From positions 1-64,000 of the forward strand of contig NZMY01000050.1 in the NCBI GenBank assembly GCA_002694745.1: a stretch of 64,000 nt of DNA, given 5' to 3'. Below, in pieces: positions 18,079 to 26,666 of this stretch. A model generated the notes under the pieces. The model was not told the origin of the DNA. It made no database searches and saw only the letters and a list, made by a program, of their open reading frames with translations. The position numbers were made by a program, and so were the translations under genes. The stretch's first letter is position 1, and each line of letters begins with the position of its first letter. Source of the stretch: Croceicoccus sp. Lineage in GTDB: Bacteria; Pseudomonadota; Alphaproteobacteria; Sphingomonadales; Sphingomonadaceae.

Positions 18079-19503
18079 CTAGTCCAGCCGGTCCAGAATG
18101 GCGCGCGCGAAAGTGCTGAGCGTATCGTCGCGCGCGCCCATCACCACGATGCGGTCGCCGGCCTGCGCGATCTCGACAATGCGGTCGCCGCAATCCTCGC
18201 GCGATGCGAAATGCTCCGCATCCTTGCCCGCGTCGCAGATCCATTGCGCAAGATCGGCCCCGCCGATGCTGCGGTCCACGGTGCCGCCGAAATAGGCCGG
18301 GTCGCACAGGATCACCCGGTCGTCGCCGTCCAGTTCCTCGGCAAAGACCTCTGCCAGTTCGCGCCCCATCTGTCGGATCGGACCGAAGCCGTGCGGCTGG
18401 AAAAAGGCGATCACGCGGCCCGGATGCGCCCTTAAAGTGCGCAAGGTTGCGCGCACCTTGTCGGGGTTATGACCGAAATCGTCGATCACGGTGATACCCG
18501 ATGCGCTCGTCCCGACGATGTCGAACCGCCGCGCCAGACCGGTGAAGCCGCCCAGCGCCTTCACCGCGACATCGAAATCGACCCCCACCGCCATCGCCGC
18601 CCCCAGGGCCGCCAGCGCATTGGACAGATTGTGCCGTCCGGGCACCTGCAACGACAGTTCCGCCTCGCGCCCCTCGGCGCGGTCGAGCACAATAGCGCCG
18701 ATCCCGCGCGCTTCCTCGCGGATCGAACCCGCCGCCACGCCGATCCGCGCATCCGCCGCGTCGATCCCATAGGTGATCGCCGATCTCGCCCGTCCGGCCA
18801 ACGCCAATGCTTCCGCATCGTCGGCGTTGATCACGGCCATGTCCGACACGGCAAGGTAATCACCAAACAGCACGCGCAATTCGTCCATGCCCTTGTGGTC
18901 CAGCGTCACGTTCAGCAGCACCGCCACGCTGGGCCGGTAGAGCGCGATCGACCCGTCGCTTTCGTCCACCTCGGACACGAAGGAGCGCCCGTCGCCGACC
19001 CGCGCACTGGCGAACAGCGCGTCATCCGACCGGAAGTTCTTCATCACCGCGCCGTTCATGATGGTCGGATCGCGGCCCGCCTGCGTCAGCACCCAGCCGG
19101 TCATGCCCGTCACGGTCGACTTGCCGCTGGTCCCGCCGATGGCGATGCTGCGCTCCGCACCGTTGAACAGGGCGGACAGCAATTCGGCGCGGCTCATCCG
19201 GTCGCAGCCCAGTTCAATGGCGCGGCGTACTTCGGGCACGGTGTCCTCGATCGCGGCACTGGCGACAAGGATCTGGTCGCCGCTGGTGATGCCGCTGCCG
19301 TCCTGCGGGTACAGGTCGATGCCCTGATTCGCGATCCATGCGAATTTCTCGGGGCTTCGACCCTGGTCGAAACTGCGGTCCGATCCGGCAATCGCAGCGC
19401 CGCGCCCGCGCAGGATGCAGGCCAGCGGCAACATCCCCGACCCGCCGATGCCACAGAAGAAGAACGGGCGCTTCAGCAGCGCGGAAAGATCGCTATCGCT
19501 CAT
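18079..19503 (-). CDS. Mur ligase family protein (MurC/Mpl-like)
   Basis: Protein of 474 residues with the three Mur-ligase domains: an N-terminal Rossmann-like UDP-substrate domain (FFFCGIGGSGMLPLA, 14-28), a central ATPase domain and a C-terminal domain (FTGLARRFDIVGTSASG...DDFGHNPDKV). The ATP-binding loop reads GGTSGKST (123-130), where MurC and Mpl normally have GTHGKTT, a visible variation. The ATG at 19503 gives the normal N-terminus. It is divergent from an LD-carboxypeptidase gene, which favours a role in peptidoglycan recycling (reattaching a recovered peptide to UDP-MurNAc) over de novo synthesis, but the substrate is not certain. A MurC paralogue is the alternative. Confidence 0.8.
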   Translation of the reverse strand: MSDSDLSALLKRPFFFCGIGGSGMLPLACILRGRGAAIAGSDRSFDQGRSPEKFAWIANQGIDLYPQDGSGITSGDQILVASAAIEDTVPEVRRAIELGCDRMSRAELLSALFNGAERSIAIGGTSGKSTVTGMTGWVLTQAGRDPTIMNGAVMKNFRSDDALFASARVGDGRSFVSEVDESDGSIALYRPSVAVLLNVTLDHKGMDELRVLFGDYLAVSDMAVINADDAEALALAGRARSAITYGIDAADARIGVAAGSIREEARGIGAIVLDRAEGREAELSLQVPGRHNLSNALAALGAAMAVGVDFDVAVKALGGFTGLARRFDIVGTSASGITVIDDFGHNPDKVRATLRTLRAHPGRVIAFFQPHGFGPIRQMGRELAEVFAEELDGDDRVILCDPAYFGGTVDRSIGGADLAQWICDAGKDAEHFASREDCGDRIVEIAQAGDRIVVMGARDDTLSTFARAILDRLD

Positions 19504-19570
19504 GCCGTTCGTCGCTATTGAAGCAGGCCGCGCTTGGCAATGCGCGCCGGCCGCCCTAGCACTGCTTTTC

Positions 19571-20440
19571 ATGATCCGCGTCGCCATCTGTGCACCGTCC
19601 GCCTCGCTTCCACGCGAACTCGCAACGCAGGTCACGGCGGTCGCCGCGGGCTTCGGCGACGTCGAACTCCATTTTCACGAGCAATGCTTTGCCGAACAAG
19701 GGCATTTCGCCGGACCGGACGAGCAGCGACTGGCCGCGCTGGTCGAATGCGCGAACGATCCGAACTATGACGCGGTCTGGTTCGCGCGCGGCGGTTACGG
19801 ATCGAATCGCATCGCGGGCGATGCCATCGCGCGCATGGGGCCCGTCGCCAACGGCAAGATCTGGCTGGGCAGTTCGGACGGCGGTTACCTGCTGGGCGCG
19901 CTCTACCGGGCGGGGATCGGCAGGCCGGTCCATGCGCCCATGCCGCTCGACATCAAGCGCGAGCACGGCGCGGATGCCATCGGTTCGGTGCTGTCGTGGC
20001 TGTCGGGCGATCTGGGCGGGCTGGAGCCGCATCTGGACGGCAGGCCGACGGCGGCCTTCAACCTTATGACGCTGGCCATGCTGTCGGGCACGCCGCTGAT
20101 GCCGGACCTGTCGGGCCATGTCGTAATGGTCGAGGAGGTGAGCGAATATCTCTATTCGGTCGACCGCCTGTTCTTCCACGTGACCGAGGCGCTGCCGAAA
20201 TCGGTGCTCGGCCTGCGGCTGGGGCGGGTCAGCGACGTGCCCGAAAACGACCGCGAATTTGGCATGACGGCGGAAGAGATCGCCCGTCACTGGTGCGCGC
20301 GTTCGGGCATCGCCTTTCTGGGCGAGGCCGATATCGGCCATGACGCGGCCAATCGCATCGTCCCCTTTGGCATCACCGACCGCGAGGCGCCGCTGGGTCT
20401 TTCCGGTTTCTCCCTTGGCAAGCCGCGCTCTTGGCAATAA
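19571..20440 (+). CDS. S66 family LD-carboxypeptidase
   Basis: Serine peptidase of 289 residues, cytoplasmic, of the LdcA type that removes the terminal D-alanine from recycled tetrapeptides. Conserved elements are FARGGYGSNR (71-80), IWLGSSDGGYLL (97-108, containing the nucleophile serine) and the C-terminal GEADIGHDAANRIVPFGI with the catalytic His of the Ser-His-Glu triad. The ATG at 19571 is chosen because an upstream extension would run through the Mur ligase promoter. Divergently transcribed from the Mur ligase gene across a 67-bp spacer, so both could share control and act in the same murein-recycling step. Confidence 0.88.
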   Translation: MIRVAICAPSASLPRELATQVTAVAAGFGDVELHFHEQCFAEQGHFAGPDEQRLAALVECANDPNYDAVWFARGGYGSNRIAGDAIARMGPVANGKIWLGSSDGGYLLGALYRAGIGRPVHAPMPLDIKREHGADAIGSVLSWLSGDLGGLEPHLDGRPTAAFNLMTLAMLSGTPLMPDLSGHVVMVEEVSEYLYSVDRLFFHVTEALPKSVLGLRLGRVSDVPENDREFGMTAEEIARHWCARSGIAFLGEADIGHDAANRIVPFGITDREAPLGLSGFSLGKPRSWQ

Positions 20441-20482
20441 CGCGCCCCTTTCGATAAGCCCGCTCGAGAGGAGAAACAAAAT

Positions 20483-21436
20483 ATGCGCGCATTCGTGTTC
20501 CCGGGACAGGGCAGCCAGAAAATCGGCATGGGCATGGAACTCGCCGCCGCCAGCAGCGCCGCGCGCGAAGTGTTCGAGGAAGTGGACGACGCGCTGGGCC
20601 AGAAACTGGCCGCGATCATGGCCGAAGGGCCCGAAGAAACGCTGACCCTGACCGAAAACGCCCAGCCCGCGATCATGGCGAACGCCATCGCCACGCTGCG
20701 CGTGCTGGAACGGGATTTCGGCATCGTGCTGGCGGACAAGGCCGATTATGTCGCGGGCCACAGCCTTGGCGAATATACCGCCCTGTGCGCGGTCGGCGCG
20801 TTCTCGCTCTCCGACACGGCGCGGCTGCTGAAGCTGCGCGGACGCGCGATGCAGGCGGCGGTGCCGGTCGGCATGGGCGCGATGTGCGCCCTGCTGGGCG
20901 GCAGCGTCGCAGATGCCGAGAAACTGGCCGAGGAAGCCGCGACCGATCCCGCCACCGGCGTGAAGGAAGTCTGCACGCTGGCGAACGACAACGATCCCAC
21001 GCAGGTCGTGCTGTCGGGCCATGCGGGCGCGATCGAGCGGGCGATCGTGCTGGCCAAGGAGCTTGGCTTTCGCCGCGCGGTGCCGCTGCCCGTATCGGCC
21101 CCGTTCCACTGCCCGCTGATGGAACCCGCCGCGGCCGAGATGGACAAGGCGTTCGAGACGACCATGCCCCATCCCCCGCGCCTGCCGGTATTCGCCAATG
21201 TCACCGCAAAGCCGGTCGCCGACCCGGAAGAGATCCGCAAGCTGCTGGTCGCGCAGGTCATGGACCGCGTCCGCTGGCGCGAAAGCATGGGCGCGATGGC
21301 CGATGTCGGCGTCATCCGCTTTGTCGAGCTGGGCGGCAAGGTGCTGGCCCCGATGATCAAGCGCTCGACCACCGATACCGACGTCGTCAGCGTCGTCACC
21401 ATGGAAGATTGCGAGGCGCTGGCGAAGACCCTGTAA
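20483..21436 (+). CDS. fabD: Malonyl-CoA:ACP transacylase
   Basis: FabD of 317 residues, which transfers malonyl from CoA to acyl carrier protein for fatty acid synthesis. The FPGQGSQ motif is at 6-12, the nucleophile Ser94 lies in GHSLGEY (92-98), and the QPAIMA and SAPFHCPLM segments (second active-site histidine) are present. A GAGGAGAAAC ribosome-binding site precedes the ATG. Followed 37 bp later by fabG on the same strand, the usual fabD-fabG order; acpP and fabF are not found immediately downstream here. Confidence 0.96.
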   Translation: MRAFVFPGQGSQKIGMGMELAAASSAAREVFEEVDDALGQKLAAIMAEGPEETLTLTENAQPAIMANAIATLRVLERDFGIVLADKADYVAGHSLGEYTALCAVGAFSLSDTARLLKLRGRAMQAAVPVGMGAMCALLGGSVADAEKLAEEAATDPATGVKEVCTLANDNDPTQVVLSGHAGAIERAIVLAKELGFRRAVPLPVSAPFHCPLMEPAAAEMDKAFETTMPHPPRLPVFANVTAKPVADPEEIRKLLVAQVMDRVRWRESMGAMADVGVIRFVELGGKVLAPMIKRSTTDTDVVSVVTMEDCEALAKTL

Positions 21437-21473
21437 GGGCCGCCGCGCTTTCCCGAAACGAGAGGATACCAAG

Positions 21474-22223
21474 ATGTTCGACCTTACCGGCATGACCGCC
21501 CTTGTCACCGGCGCCAGCGGCGGCATCGGTTCCGCCATCGCGCGCAGCCTTGCCAGCCAGGGCGCGCGGCTGGCGCTGTCGGGCACCAACGCGGCCAAGC
21601 TGCGCAGCTTTCGCGAGCAGCTGAACGACGAAATTGGCGGCGATCACGTCGAAATCACCTGCGACCTGTCGAACCCGACGCAGGTCGAGGAACTCGTTCC
21701 CGCCGCCATCGACACGCTGGGCAAGCTCGACATCCTCGTCAACAATGCCGGCATCACCCGCGACGGGCTGATGATGCGCATGAAGGACGAGGACTGGGAT
21801 CAGGTCATGCAGGTGAACCTCAATTCCGCGTTCCGCCTGATGCGCGCCGCGACCCGCCCGATGATGAAGGCGCGGTTCGGGCGCATGATCTCGATCACCA
21901 GCGTCGTCGGTACCACCGGCAATCCGGGCCAGATGAACTATTCCGCGGCCAAGGCGGGCCTGACCGGCCTGACCAAGAGCCTTGCGCAGGAACTGGCCAG
22001 CCGCAACATCACGGTGAATTGCGTCGCCCCCGGCTTCATCCGCACCGCGATGACCGACGTGCTGCCCGACGACCAGAAGGCCGCATTGAACGGCCGCATC
22101 CCGATGGGCCGCATGGGCGAGGGCGACGATATCGGCGCGGCGGTCGCCTATCTGGCGTCGAAGGAGGCAGGCTATGTCACCGGCCAGACGCTGCACGTGA
22201 ATGGCGGCATGGTCATGATCTGA
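21474..22223 (+). CDS. fabG: 3-oxoacyl-ACP reductase
   Basis: Short-chain dehydrogenase of 249 residues that reduces 3-ketoacyl-ACP with NADPH in fatty acid elongation. The cofactor motif TGASGGIG is at 12-19, NNAG at 90-93, and the catalytic set Ser143, Tyr156 and Lys160 (YSAAK) is intact. The end GYVTGQTLHVNGGMVM is typical of FabG. GAGAGGATACC precedes the ATG. In operon with fabD. It is followed by an unusual 20-bp tandem repeat in the intergenic region. Confidence 0.96.
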   Translation: MFDLTGMTALVTGASGGIGSAIARSLASQGARLALSGTNAAKLRSFREQLNDEIGGDHVEITCDLSNPTQVEELVPAAIDTLGKLDILVNNAGITRDGLMMRMKDEDWDQVMQVNLNSAFRLMRAATRPMMKARFGRMISITSVVGTTGNPGQMNYSAAKAGLTGLTKSLAQELASRNITVNCVAPGFIRTAMTDVLPDDQKAALNGRIPMGRMGEGDDIGAAVAYLASKEAGYVTGQTLHVNGGMVMI

Positions 22224-22231
22224 GCCTTATC

Positions 22232-22300
22232 GGGGACCTGTCGTTCTTACGGGGCGTTTGTCCTCCCTTCGGGGCGTTTGTCTTCCCTGCGGGGCAGGGT
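22232..22300. repeat. Short tandem repeat, 20-bp period, 3 to 3.5 copies
   Basis: Successive 20-base units start at about 22231, 22251 and 22271. The second and third are nearly identical (GGGGCGTTTG followed by TCYTCCCTKC); the first is diverged (GGGGACCTG, TCGTTCTTAC); a partial fourth starts at 22291. It lies in the 218-bp gap between fabG and the FKBP gene, starting 8 bp after the fabG stop. No stable terminator is obvious in the gap. Confidence 0.75.
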
Positions 22301-22441
22301 AGCCGACTTGGTTTGACTTCGCGGCTCTTGCTTGCGACGATAGAGGTCAAAGCGGTGCGTGCGCTGGCCCGATGGCCGCGCGGCGCCTGTCGAGCGGCGC
22401 TTCCCTCAGCGCCGGAACCCTGAAGATCCAAGGAAGACCTC

Positions 22442-22879
22442 ATGGCCACTCCCAAGACCGGCGACATCGTCGTCATCGATTTTTCCGTAAAGACCGCAGA
22501 CGGCAGCGTCGTCGGCGGCACCGACCAGAACGGCCCGCAGACCGTCACCATGGGCAAGGGCGAGATCATGCCCCAGATCGAGGCCGCTCTTGAAAACATG
22601 GAAGAAGGCGCGCAGCAGGACGTCACCATCGTGTCCGAGCAGGCCTTCGGCCCGCGCCGCGAAGAGCTGATCATAGAGATCCCGCGCTCCACCCTGCCGC
22701 CCGAACCCGCGCCGCAGCCCGGCATGACGCTGGCCGCCAAGCAGCAGGACGGCAGCGAAATGAATCTCACCATCACCAAGGTCGGCGATGAGACGGTGAC
22801 CGCCGACGGCAACCACCCGCTGGCAGGCGAAGACCTGACCTTCGGCCTCAAGCTGGTCGAGATCAAGCAGGCCGCCTGA
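22442..22879 (+). CDS. FKBP-type peptidyl-prolyl isomerase, SlyD-like
   Basis: Protein of 145 residues with the SlyD split-FKBP layout: an FKBP part (residues 5-65 and about 120-143) with an inserted IF chaperone domain (about 65-120, EQAFGPRREELIIEIPRSTLPP). It lacks the His-rich metal-binding tail of E. coli SlyD. The NHPLAGEDLTFGLKLVEI motif is diagnostic. It would catalyse proline isomerisation and assist folding in the cytoplasm. Ribosome-binding site AAGGAAG precedes the start; a strong terminator follows at 22938. Confidence 0.9.
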   Translation: MATPKTGDIVVIDFSVKTADGSVVGGTDQNGPQTVTMGKGEIMPQIEAALENMEEGAQQDVTIVSEQAFGPRREELIIEIPRSTLPPEPAPQPGMTLAAKQQDGSEMNLTITKVGDETVTADGNHPLAGEDLTFGLKLVEIKQAA

Positions 22880-22937
22880 CCCGGCCTCGTCCTGCAACAG
22901 GATGCCTGGCGAAAAGATACTGGCGAAAAGCTATTGG

Positions 22938-22972
22938 CGCCCCGCAAGGTCACGGCCTTGCGGGGCGTTTTC
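22938..22972 (+). terminator. Terminator of the SlyD-like gene
   Basis: Perfect 12-bp stem CGCCCCGCAAGG / CCTTGCGGGGCG around a 6-base loop, followed by TTTT. It lies 58 bp after the stop codon. Confidence 0.9.
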
Positions 22973-23548
22973 GTGACTGCTGCGCATCGGGGCATTCCGG
23001 ACGCGCGGCACCCGTTCCGCGTGGGCATTTTCGATCTTCGCCCGGTAACCGGAGTTGAGTCCGATCCCGCCCCGATCCGGTTTCAGAACCGGAATGTCGC
23101 GCCGATGATCGGTCCGGTTCGCGCGATATTCCGCCCGGCGGGCCGCGACCATCGGGGTTATGCTGATGTGCCGGTACAGGCAGCGTGCGCTGTCCTACAC
23201 CGGGCGGGGGCGCTACGACGGCGTCATGCAAGGCCGTCATCCCGCAGCACACGAAGATTTTCCCCGGCACCCCATGGTGTCACCTTTGGCCGCCAGGCCC
23301 AGCGATTGTGCGGTGCGAAGCCGGGTTACAGCACCTGTAGGATGTGTCACCTTTGTCACTTTTCGCGGGGCTTATCGGGAAGCGCCCGCGCAGCGCACCG
23401 CCGCTATCACCGGCTTTTATCCCCAGAATCGACTTGTTCGCGTTCCGTTCGCCTTGTTCGCAAATGCCCATCCGCTAGGAAAGTTCGACCGAAATTCTCG
23501 TCCGGTCGGGTTTCCATTCGCCGCCGGGCTTAGGGGGATCTGATTGAA
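22973..23548. other. Gene-free region upstream of dnaN
   Basis: No supportable gene is seen in these 576 bp. Several open frames cross it but none has convincing codon use, a ribosome-binding site or a family match. Visible features are two copies of TGTCACCTTTG (23277 and 23345), a DnaA-box-like TTATCCCCA (23417-23425, one mismatch to TTATCCACA), and on the minus strand a short frame (23160 to 23083) ending GATFRF-stop, like the end of an outer-membrane barrel protein. That frame is closed by a stop after 25 codons, so it is at most a remnant. The dnaN promoter should lie in the last 200 bp. Confidence 0.6.
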
Positions 23549-24685
23549 ATGAAGGCGACGATCGAACGGGCAACCCTGCTGCACAGCCTGTCCCACGTGC
23601 AGTCGGTGGTGGAACGCCGCAACACGATCCCCATTCTCTCGAACGTGCTGATCGAGGCTTCGGCCGACGGCAATGTCCGGCTGATGGCGACCGACCTCGA
23701 CCTGCAGGTGGTAGAGGTGATGCCCGCCGCCTCGGTTGAAGGCGCGGGCGCAATCACCGTATCGGCGCATCTGCTGTTCGACATCGCGCGCAAGCTGCCC
23801 GACGGCTCACAGGTCAGCCTTGAGACGAGCGAGAACCGCATGATCGTCAAGGCGGGGCGAAGCCGGTTCCAGCTGCCGACCCTGCCGCGCGACGATTTCC
23901 CCGTCATTGTCGAGGGCGACCTGCCGACCAGCTTCGAGCTTCCCGCCGCCACGCTGGCGCAGATGATCGACCGCACGCGCTTTGCCATCAGCACCGAGGA
24001 AACGCGTTATTACCTCAACGGCATCTTCCTGCATGTCGCGGATGACGGCCCGAACGGCTCGGCGCAGCTGAAGGCGGCGGCCACCGATGGCCACCGCCTC
24101 GCGCGCTTTACCATCGTGCGCCCCGACGGGGCAGAGGGCATGCCCGACGTGATCGTGCCGCGCAAATGCGTCGCCGAACTGCGCAAGCTGCTGGAGGAAT
24201 CGCTCGACACCAATGTCGCGATCGACTTGTCGGCATCGAAGATCCGCTTCACGCTGGGCGGCGAGAGCGGCATCGTGCTGACCAGCAAGCTGATCGACGG
24301 CACCTTCCCCGACTACAGCCGCGTGATCCCGACCGGCAACGACAAGCTGCTGAAGGTCGATCCCAAGAGCTTTTTCGCAGGCGTCGACCGCGTGGCGACC
24401 ATCGCCACCGAAAAGACCCGCGCGGTGAAGATGGCGCTCGACACCGACCGGGTGACGCTGTCGGTCACCAGCCCCGACAACGGCACCGCGGCCGAGGAAC
24501 TGGCCGCCGATTACGGGGCCGAGGGTCTGGAGATCGGCTTCAACGCCAACTATCTGAAAGACATCCTCGCACAGATAGAGGGCGACAATGTCGAACTGCA
24601 CCTCGCCGATGCGGGCGCGCCCACGCTGATCCGCCAGAACGCGCAGAGCCCGGCGCTTTACGTGCTGATGCCGATGCGGGTGTAG
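23549..24685 (+). CDS. dnaN: DNA polymerase III beta subunit (sliding clamp)
   Basis: Sliding clamp of 378 residues, three successive clamp domains, which tethers DNA polymerase III to DNA. Conserved segments include ERRNTIPILSNVLIEA near the N-terminus, ETRYYLNGIFLH, ATDGHRLA and the C-terminal ALYVLMPMRV that forms part of the peptide-binding pocket. Length is normal. It is a stand-alone gene here, not next to dnaA or recF, as is usual in alphaproteobacteria outside the classic dnaA-dnaN arrangement. Confidence 0.97.
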   Translation: MKATIERATLLHSLSHVQSVVERRNTIPILSNVLIEASADGNVRLMATDLDLQVVEVMPAASVEGAGAITVSAHLLFDIARKLPDGSQVSLETSENRMIVKAGRSRFQLPTLPRDDFPVIVEGDLPTSFELPAATLAQMIDRTRFAISTEETRYYLNGIFLHVADDGPNGSAQLKAAATDGHRLARFTIVRPDGAEGMPDVIVPRKCVAELRKLLEESLDTNVAIDLSASKIRFTLGGESGIVLTSKLIDGTFPDYSRVIPTGNDKLLKVDPKSFFAGVDRVATIATEKTRAVKMALDTDRVTLSVTSPDNGTAAEELAADYGAEGLEIGFNANYLKDILAQIEGDNVELHLADAGAPTLIRQNAQSPALYVLMPMRV

Positions 24686-24800
24686 CCTTCGCGGCTTTCT
24701 TCATCCCGGAGAAAGCCCGCTTCGTCCAGATGACGATCCCGCAGAACTTGCGCGCCCCGTGCCCGACCGGCATGGGCCGGCAAATGGACGGAGACACCGA

Positions 24801-25208
24801 ATGAAACGCCCAATGAAGCGCCCCATGAAGCGCCCAATAAAGCACGGGTCCATGGCCGCGGCCATGACCGCCAGCGTCGCCCTTGCCGCCCCCGCGGCCC
24901 ACGCACAGGGCGCGACCAATCCCGATATTCGTTGCGCGGCATGGGCCATGCTGGCCAGCGCGCAGGAGCAGGACGAGGGGCGCAAGAACGCGCTTGGCTT
25001 CATGATGGCCTATTTCATCGGCCGCTATGAACAGGCGTCCGGCGGCAAGATCGAGGCGCAGATCACGCCGCAGACGATGGAAGACCTGCTGGGCGACGTG
25101 GACGAGGCGAACAAGGTCTGCGCGCCGCGCGCGACCGATTTTGGCCAGCGCCTGCAAAGGACGCTGCAAGGCATGCAGGCCCCCAACGAGGCAGCGCAGG
25201 GCCGATAG
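24801..25208 (+). CDS. Small secreted protein of unknown function with KRPM repeat
   Basis: Predicted exported protein of 135 residues. The N-terminus is an unusual basic repeat (MKRPMKRPMKRPIK, residues 1-14) made of a 12-bp DNA repeat, followed by a hydrophobic segment and cleavage site (ALAAPAAHAQ, about residues 28-37). The mature part has two cysteines (DIRCAAWAML and NKVCAPRA) and a helical centre. GGAG at 24790-24793 lies 7 bases before the first ATG; every repeat also contains an in-frame ATG, so the exact start is ambiguous. No named family recognised. Confidence 0.7.
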   Translation: MKRPMKRPMKRPIKHGSMAAAMTASVALAAPAAHAQGATNPDIRCAAWAMLASAQEQDEGRKNALGFMMAYFIGRYEQASGGKIEAQITPQTMEDLLGDVDEANKVCAPRATDFGQRLQRTLQGMQAPNEAAQGR

Positions 25209-25228
25209 GGCAATGATGATCGCGCCGG

Positions 25229-26548
25229 TCAGCGGCCGGCGCGGATCATTTCCTCGATCAGCGTGAACTTCTCGCGCGGAGCGCCCGAACGGGCGGCGGC
25301 AATCTCGGCTTCCTCGATCTTCTGCCAGTCGCGGAAGGTCACAATATCCAGCTGCCGCTCTGCCGCCAATGCATCAAAGCCGGGCCGACCGGCCTTGCTC
25401 TCGGGTCCGATCGCCCCGCTGTCAATATCCTCCGCCAGCTTGGCGATGATCGCGAAACCGTCGGGCTTGTTGGTGCCGATGGTCCCCGTCGGTCCGCGCC
25501 GCGCCCAGCCGACGCAATACAGCCCGCCGGTTTCGGGCGAGACCGATATGCGCCCCTCGTCACTGGCGAAGCGGCCAGCTTTCTCGTCGAAGGGAACGCC
25601 GGGGATCGCCGCGCTGCGATAGCCGATCGCCGAAATGACAAGGTGGCACGGCACCATATAGGTCTGGCCCGTGCCCGACAGCGTGCCGTCGATGATCTGG
25701 GTGCGCTCGACCTCCACTCCTTCGACCCGTTCGCTGCCGATGATGCGGACGGGGCGGGCATAGAAGTCGAAAGTGATCCGCAGCGGCTTGTCAGACGGTT
25801 TCGCCGCAAATTGCCGCAACCATTGAACCGATTTGCGCTGCCCCGGCTCCAGCGGCTCGTCCTCGGATAGCGGGGGCAAATCGTCCGGATCGACATAAGG
25901 CGCCGCCCGATCAAGCTCTGCCAGTTCGCCCAGTTCCTTGGGCGTCATGGCGATCTGGTGCGGGCCGCGACGGCCCAGGATGACGATCTCGTCCAGCCTC
26001 GAAGCCGCGATGGCGTCGAGCGCGTGGGCGACGATGTCCGATCCCTCGAACTCGCGCCGCGTCTTTGACAGGATGCGCGCGATGTCGAGCGCCACATTGC
26101 CATTGCCGATCACCACGGCGCGGCGTCCCGACAGATCGGGGTGAAGTTCGGTGAAATTCGGGTGACCATTGTACCACCCCACGAAGGCCGCGCTGCCGAT
26201 GACGCCCGGCAAATCCGCCCCCGGAATGCCAAGATCGCGGTCATGCGGCGCGCCGGTGGCGATGATTACGGCATCATACAACGCCTGCAGTTCGGCCAGC
26301 GAAATATCGTCGCCGATCGCGATATTGCCGACGAAGCGCACATTCTCGGTCAGCGCGGTCTTCTCATAGCGGAGCGACACGGCCTTGATCGTCTGGTGAT
26401 CAGGGGCGACGCCGGTGCGGATCAGGCCATAGGGCACGGGCAGGCGGTCGAACACGTCGACTCGTATGTCATCGCCCCACTGCTTGGTCGCCGCCTCGGC
26501 CGTATAATAGCCGGCGGGGCCAGATCCTATTATCGCGATATGGCGCAT
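25229..26548 (-). CDS. Ferredoxin/adrenodoxin-NADP reductase (FprA type)
   Basis: FAD-dependent NADP oxidoreductase of 439 residues. The FAD-binding GSGPAGYYTAEAA is at 8-20 after a start at 26548, the NADP-binding GNGNVALDIARIL is in the middle, and the typical PVPYGLIRTGVAPDH and GWARRGPTGTIGTNKPDG segments are present. The family moves electrons between NADPH and ferredoxin-like proteins. Its partner ferredoxin is not in this window. An imperfect inverted repeat (AGCCCTTT with AAAGGGCT, about 26605-26651) lies between it and the upstream hydrolase gene. Confidence 0.9.
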   Translation of the reverse strand: MRHIAIIGSGPAGYYTAEAATKQWGDDIRVDVFDRLPVPYGLIRTGVAPDHQTIKAVSLRYEKTALTENVRFVGNIAIGDDISLAELQALYDAVIIATGAPHDRDLGIPGADLPGVIGSAAFVGWYNGHPNFTELHPDLSGRRAVVIGNGNVALDIARILSKTRREFEGSDIVAHALDAIAASRLDEIVILGRRGPHQIAMTPKELGELAELDRAAPYVDPDDLPPLSEDEPLEPGQRKSVQWLRQFAAKPSDKPLRITFDFYARPVRIIGSERVEGVEVERTQIIDGTLSGTGQTYMVPCHLVISAIGYRSAAIPGVPFDEKAGRFASDEGRISVSPETGGLYCVGWARRGPTGTIGTNKPDGFAIIAKLAEDIDSGAIGPESKAGRPGFDALAAERQLDIVTFRDWQKIEEAEIAAARSGAPREKFTLIEEMIRAGR

Positions 26549-26666
26549 ATGTGCACTCTCCCATCCGGCTGCCCTTGTAAATAGGGGTGCCACTCGGCCG
26601 TGTCAGCCCTTTCGCCGACGCTATCGCATGGGCGGCAAATGAAAAAGGGCTTGCGACAAACCGTCG

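Noticed and set aside
23083-23160. Minus-strand frame ending GATFRF, as in outer-membrane barrel proteins
   Set aside because: Only 25 codons between stops; not enough for a gene, kept only as a hint in the findings.
22934-23533. 199-residue plus-strand frame upstream of dnaN
   Set aside because: Composition is unlike real genes here, it starts inside a terminator stem, and no domain is visible.
26605-26651. Inverted repeat AGCCCTTT / AAAGGGCT between the hydrolase and the ferredoxin-NADP reductase genes
   Set aside because: The loop is about 30 bases and no T-run follows; too weak to call a terminator.
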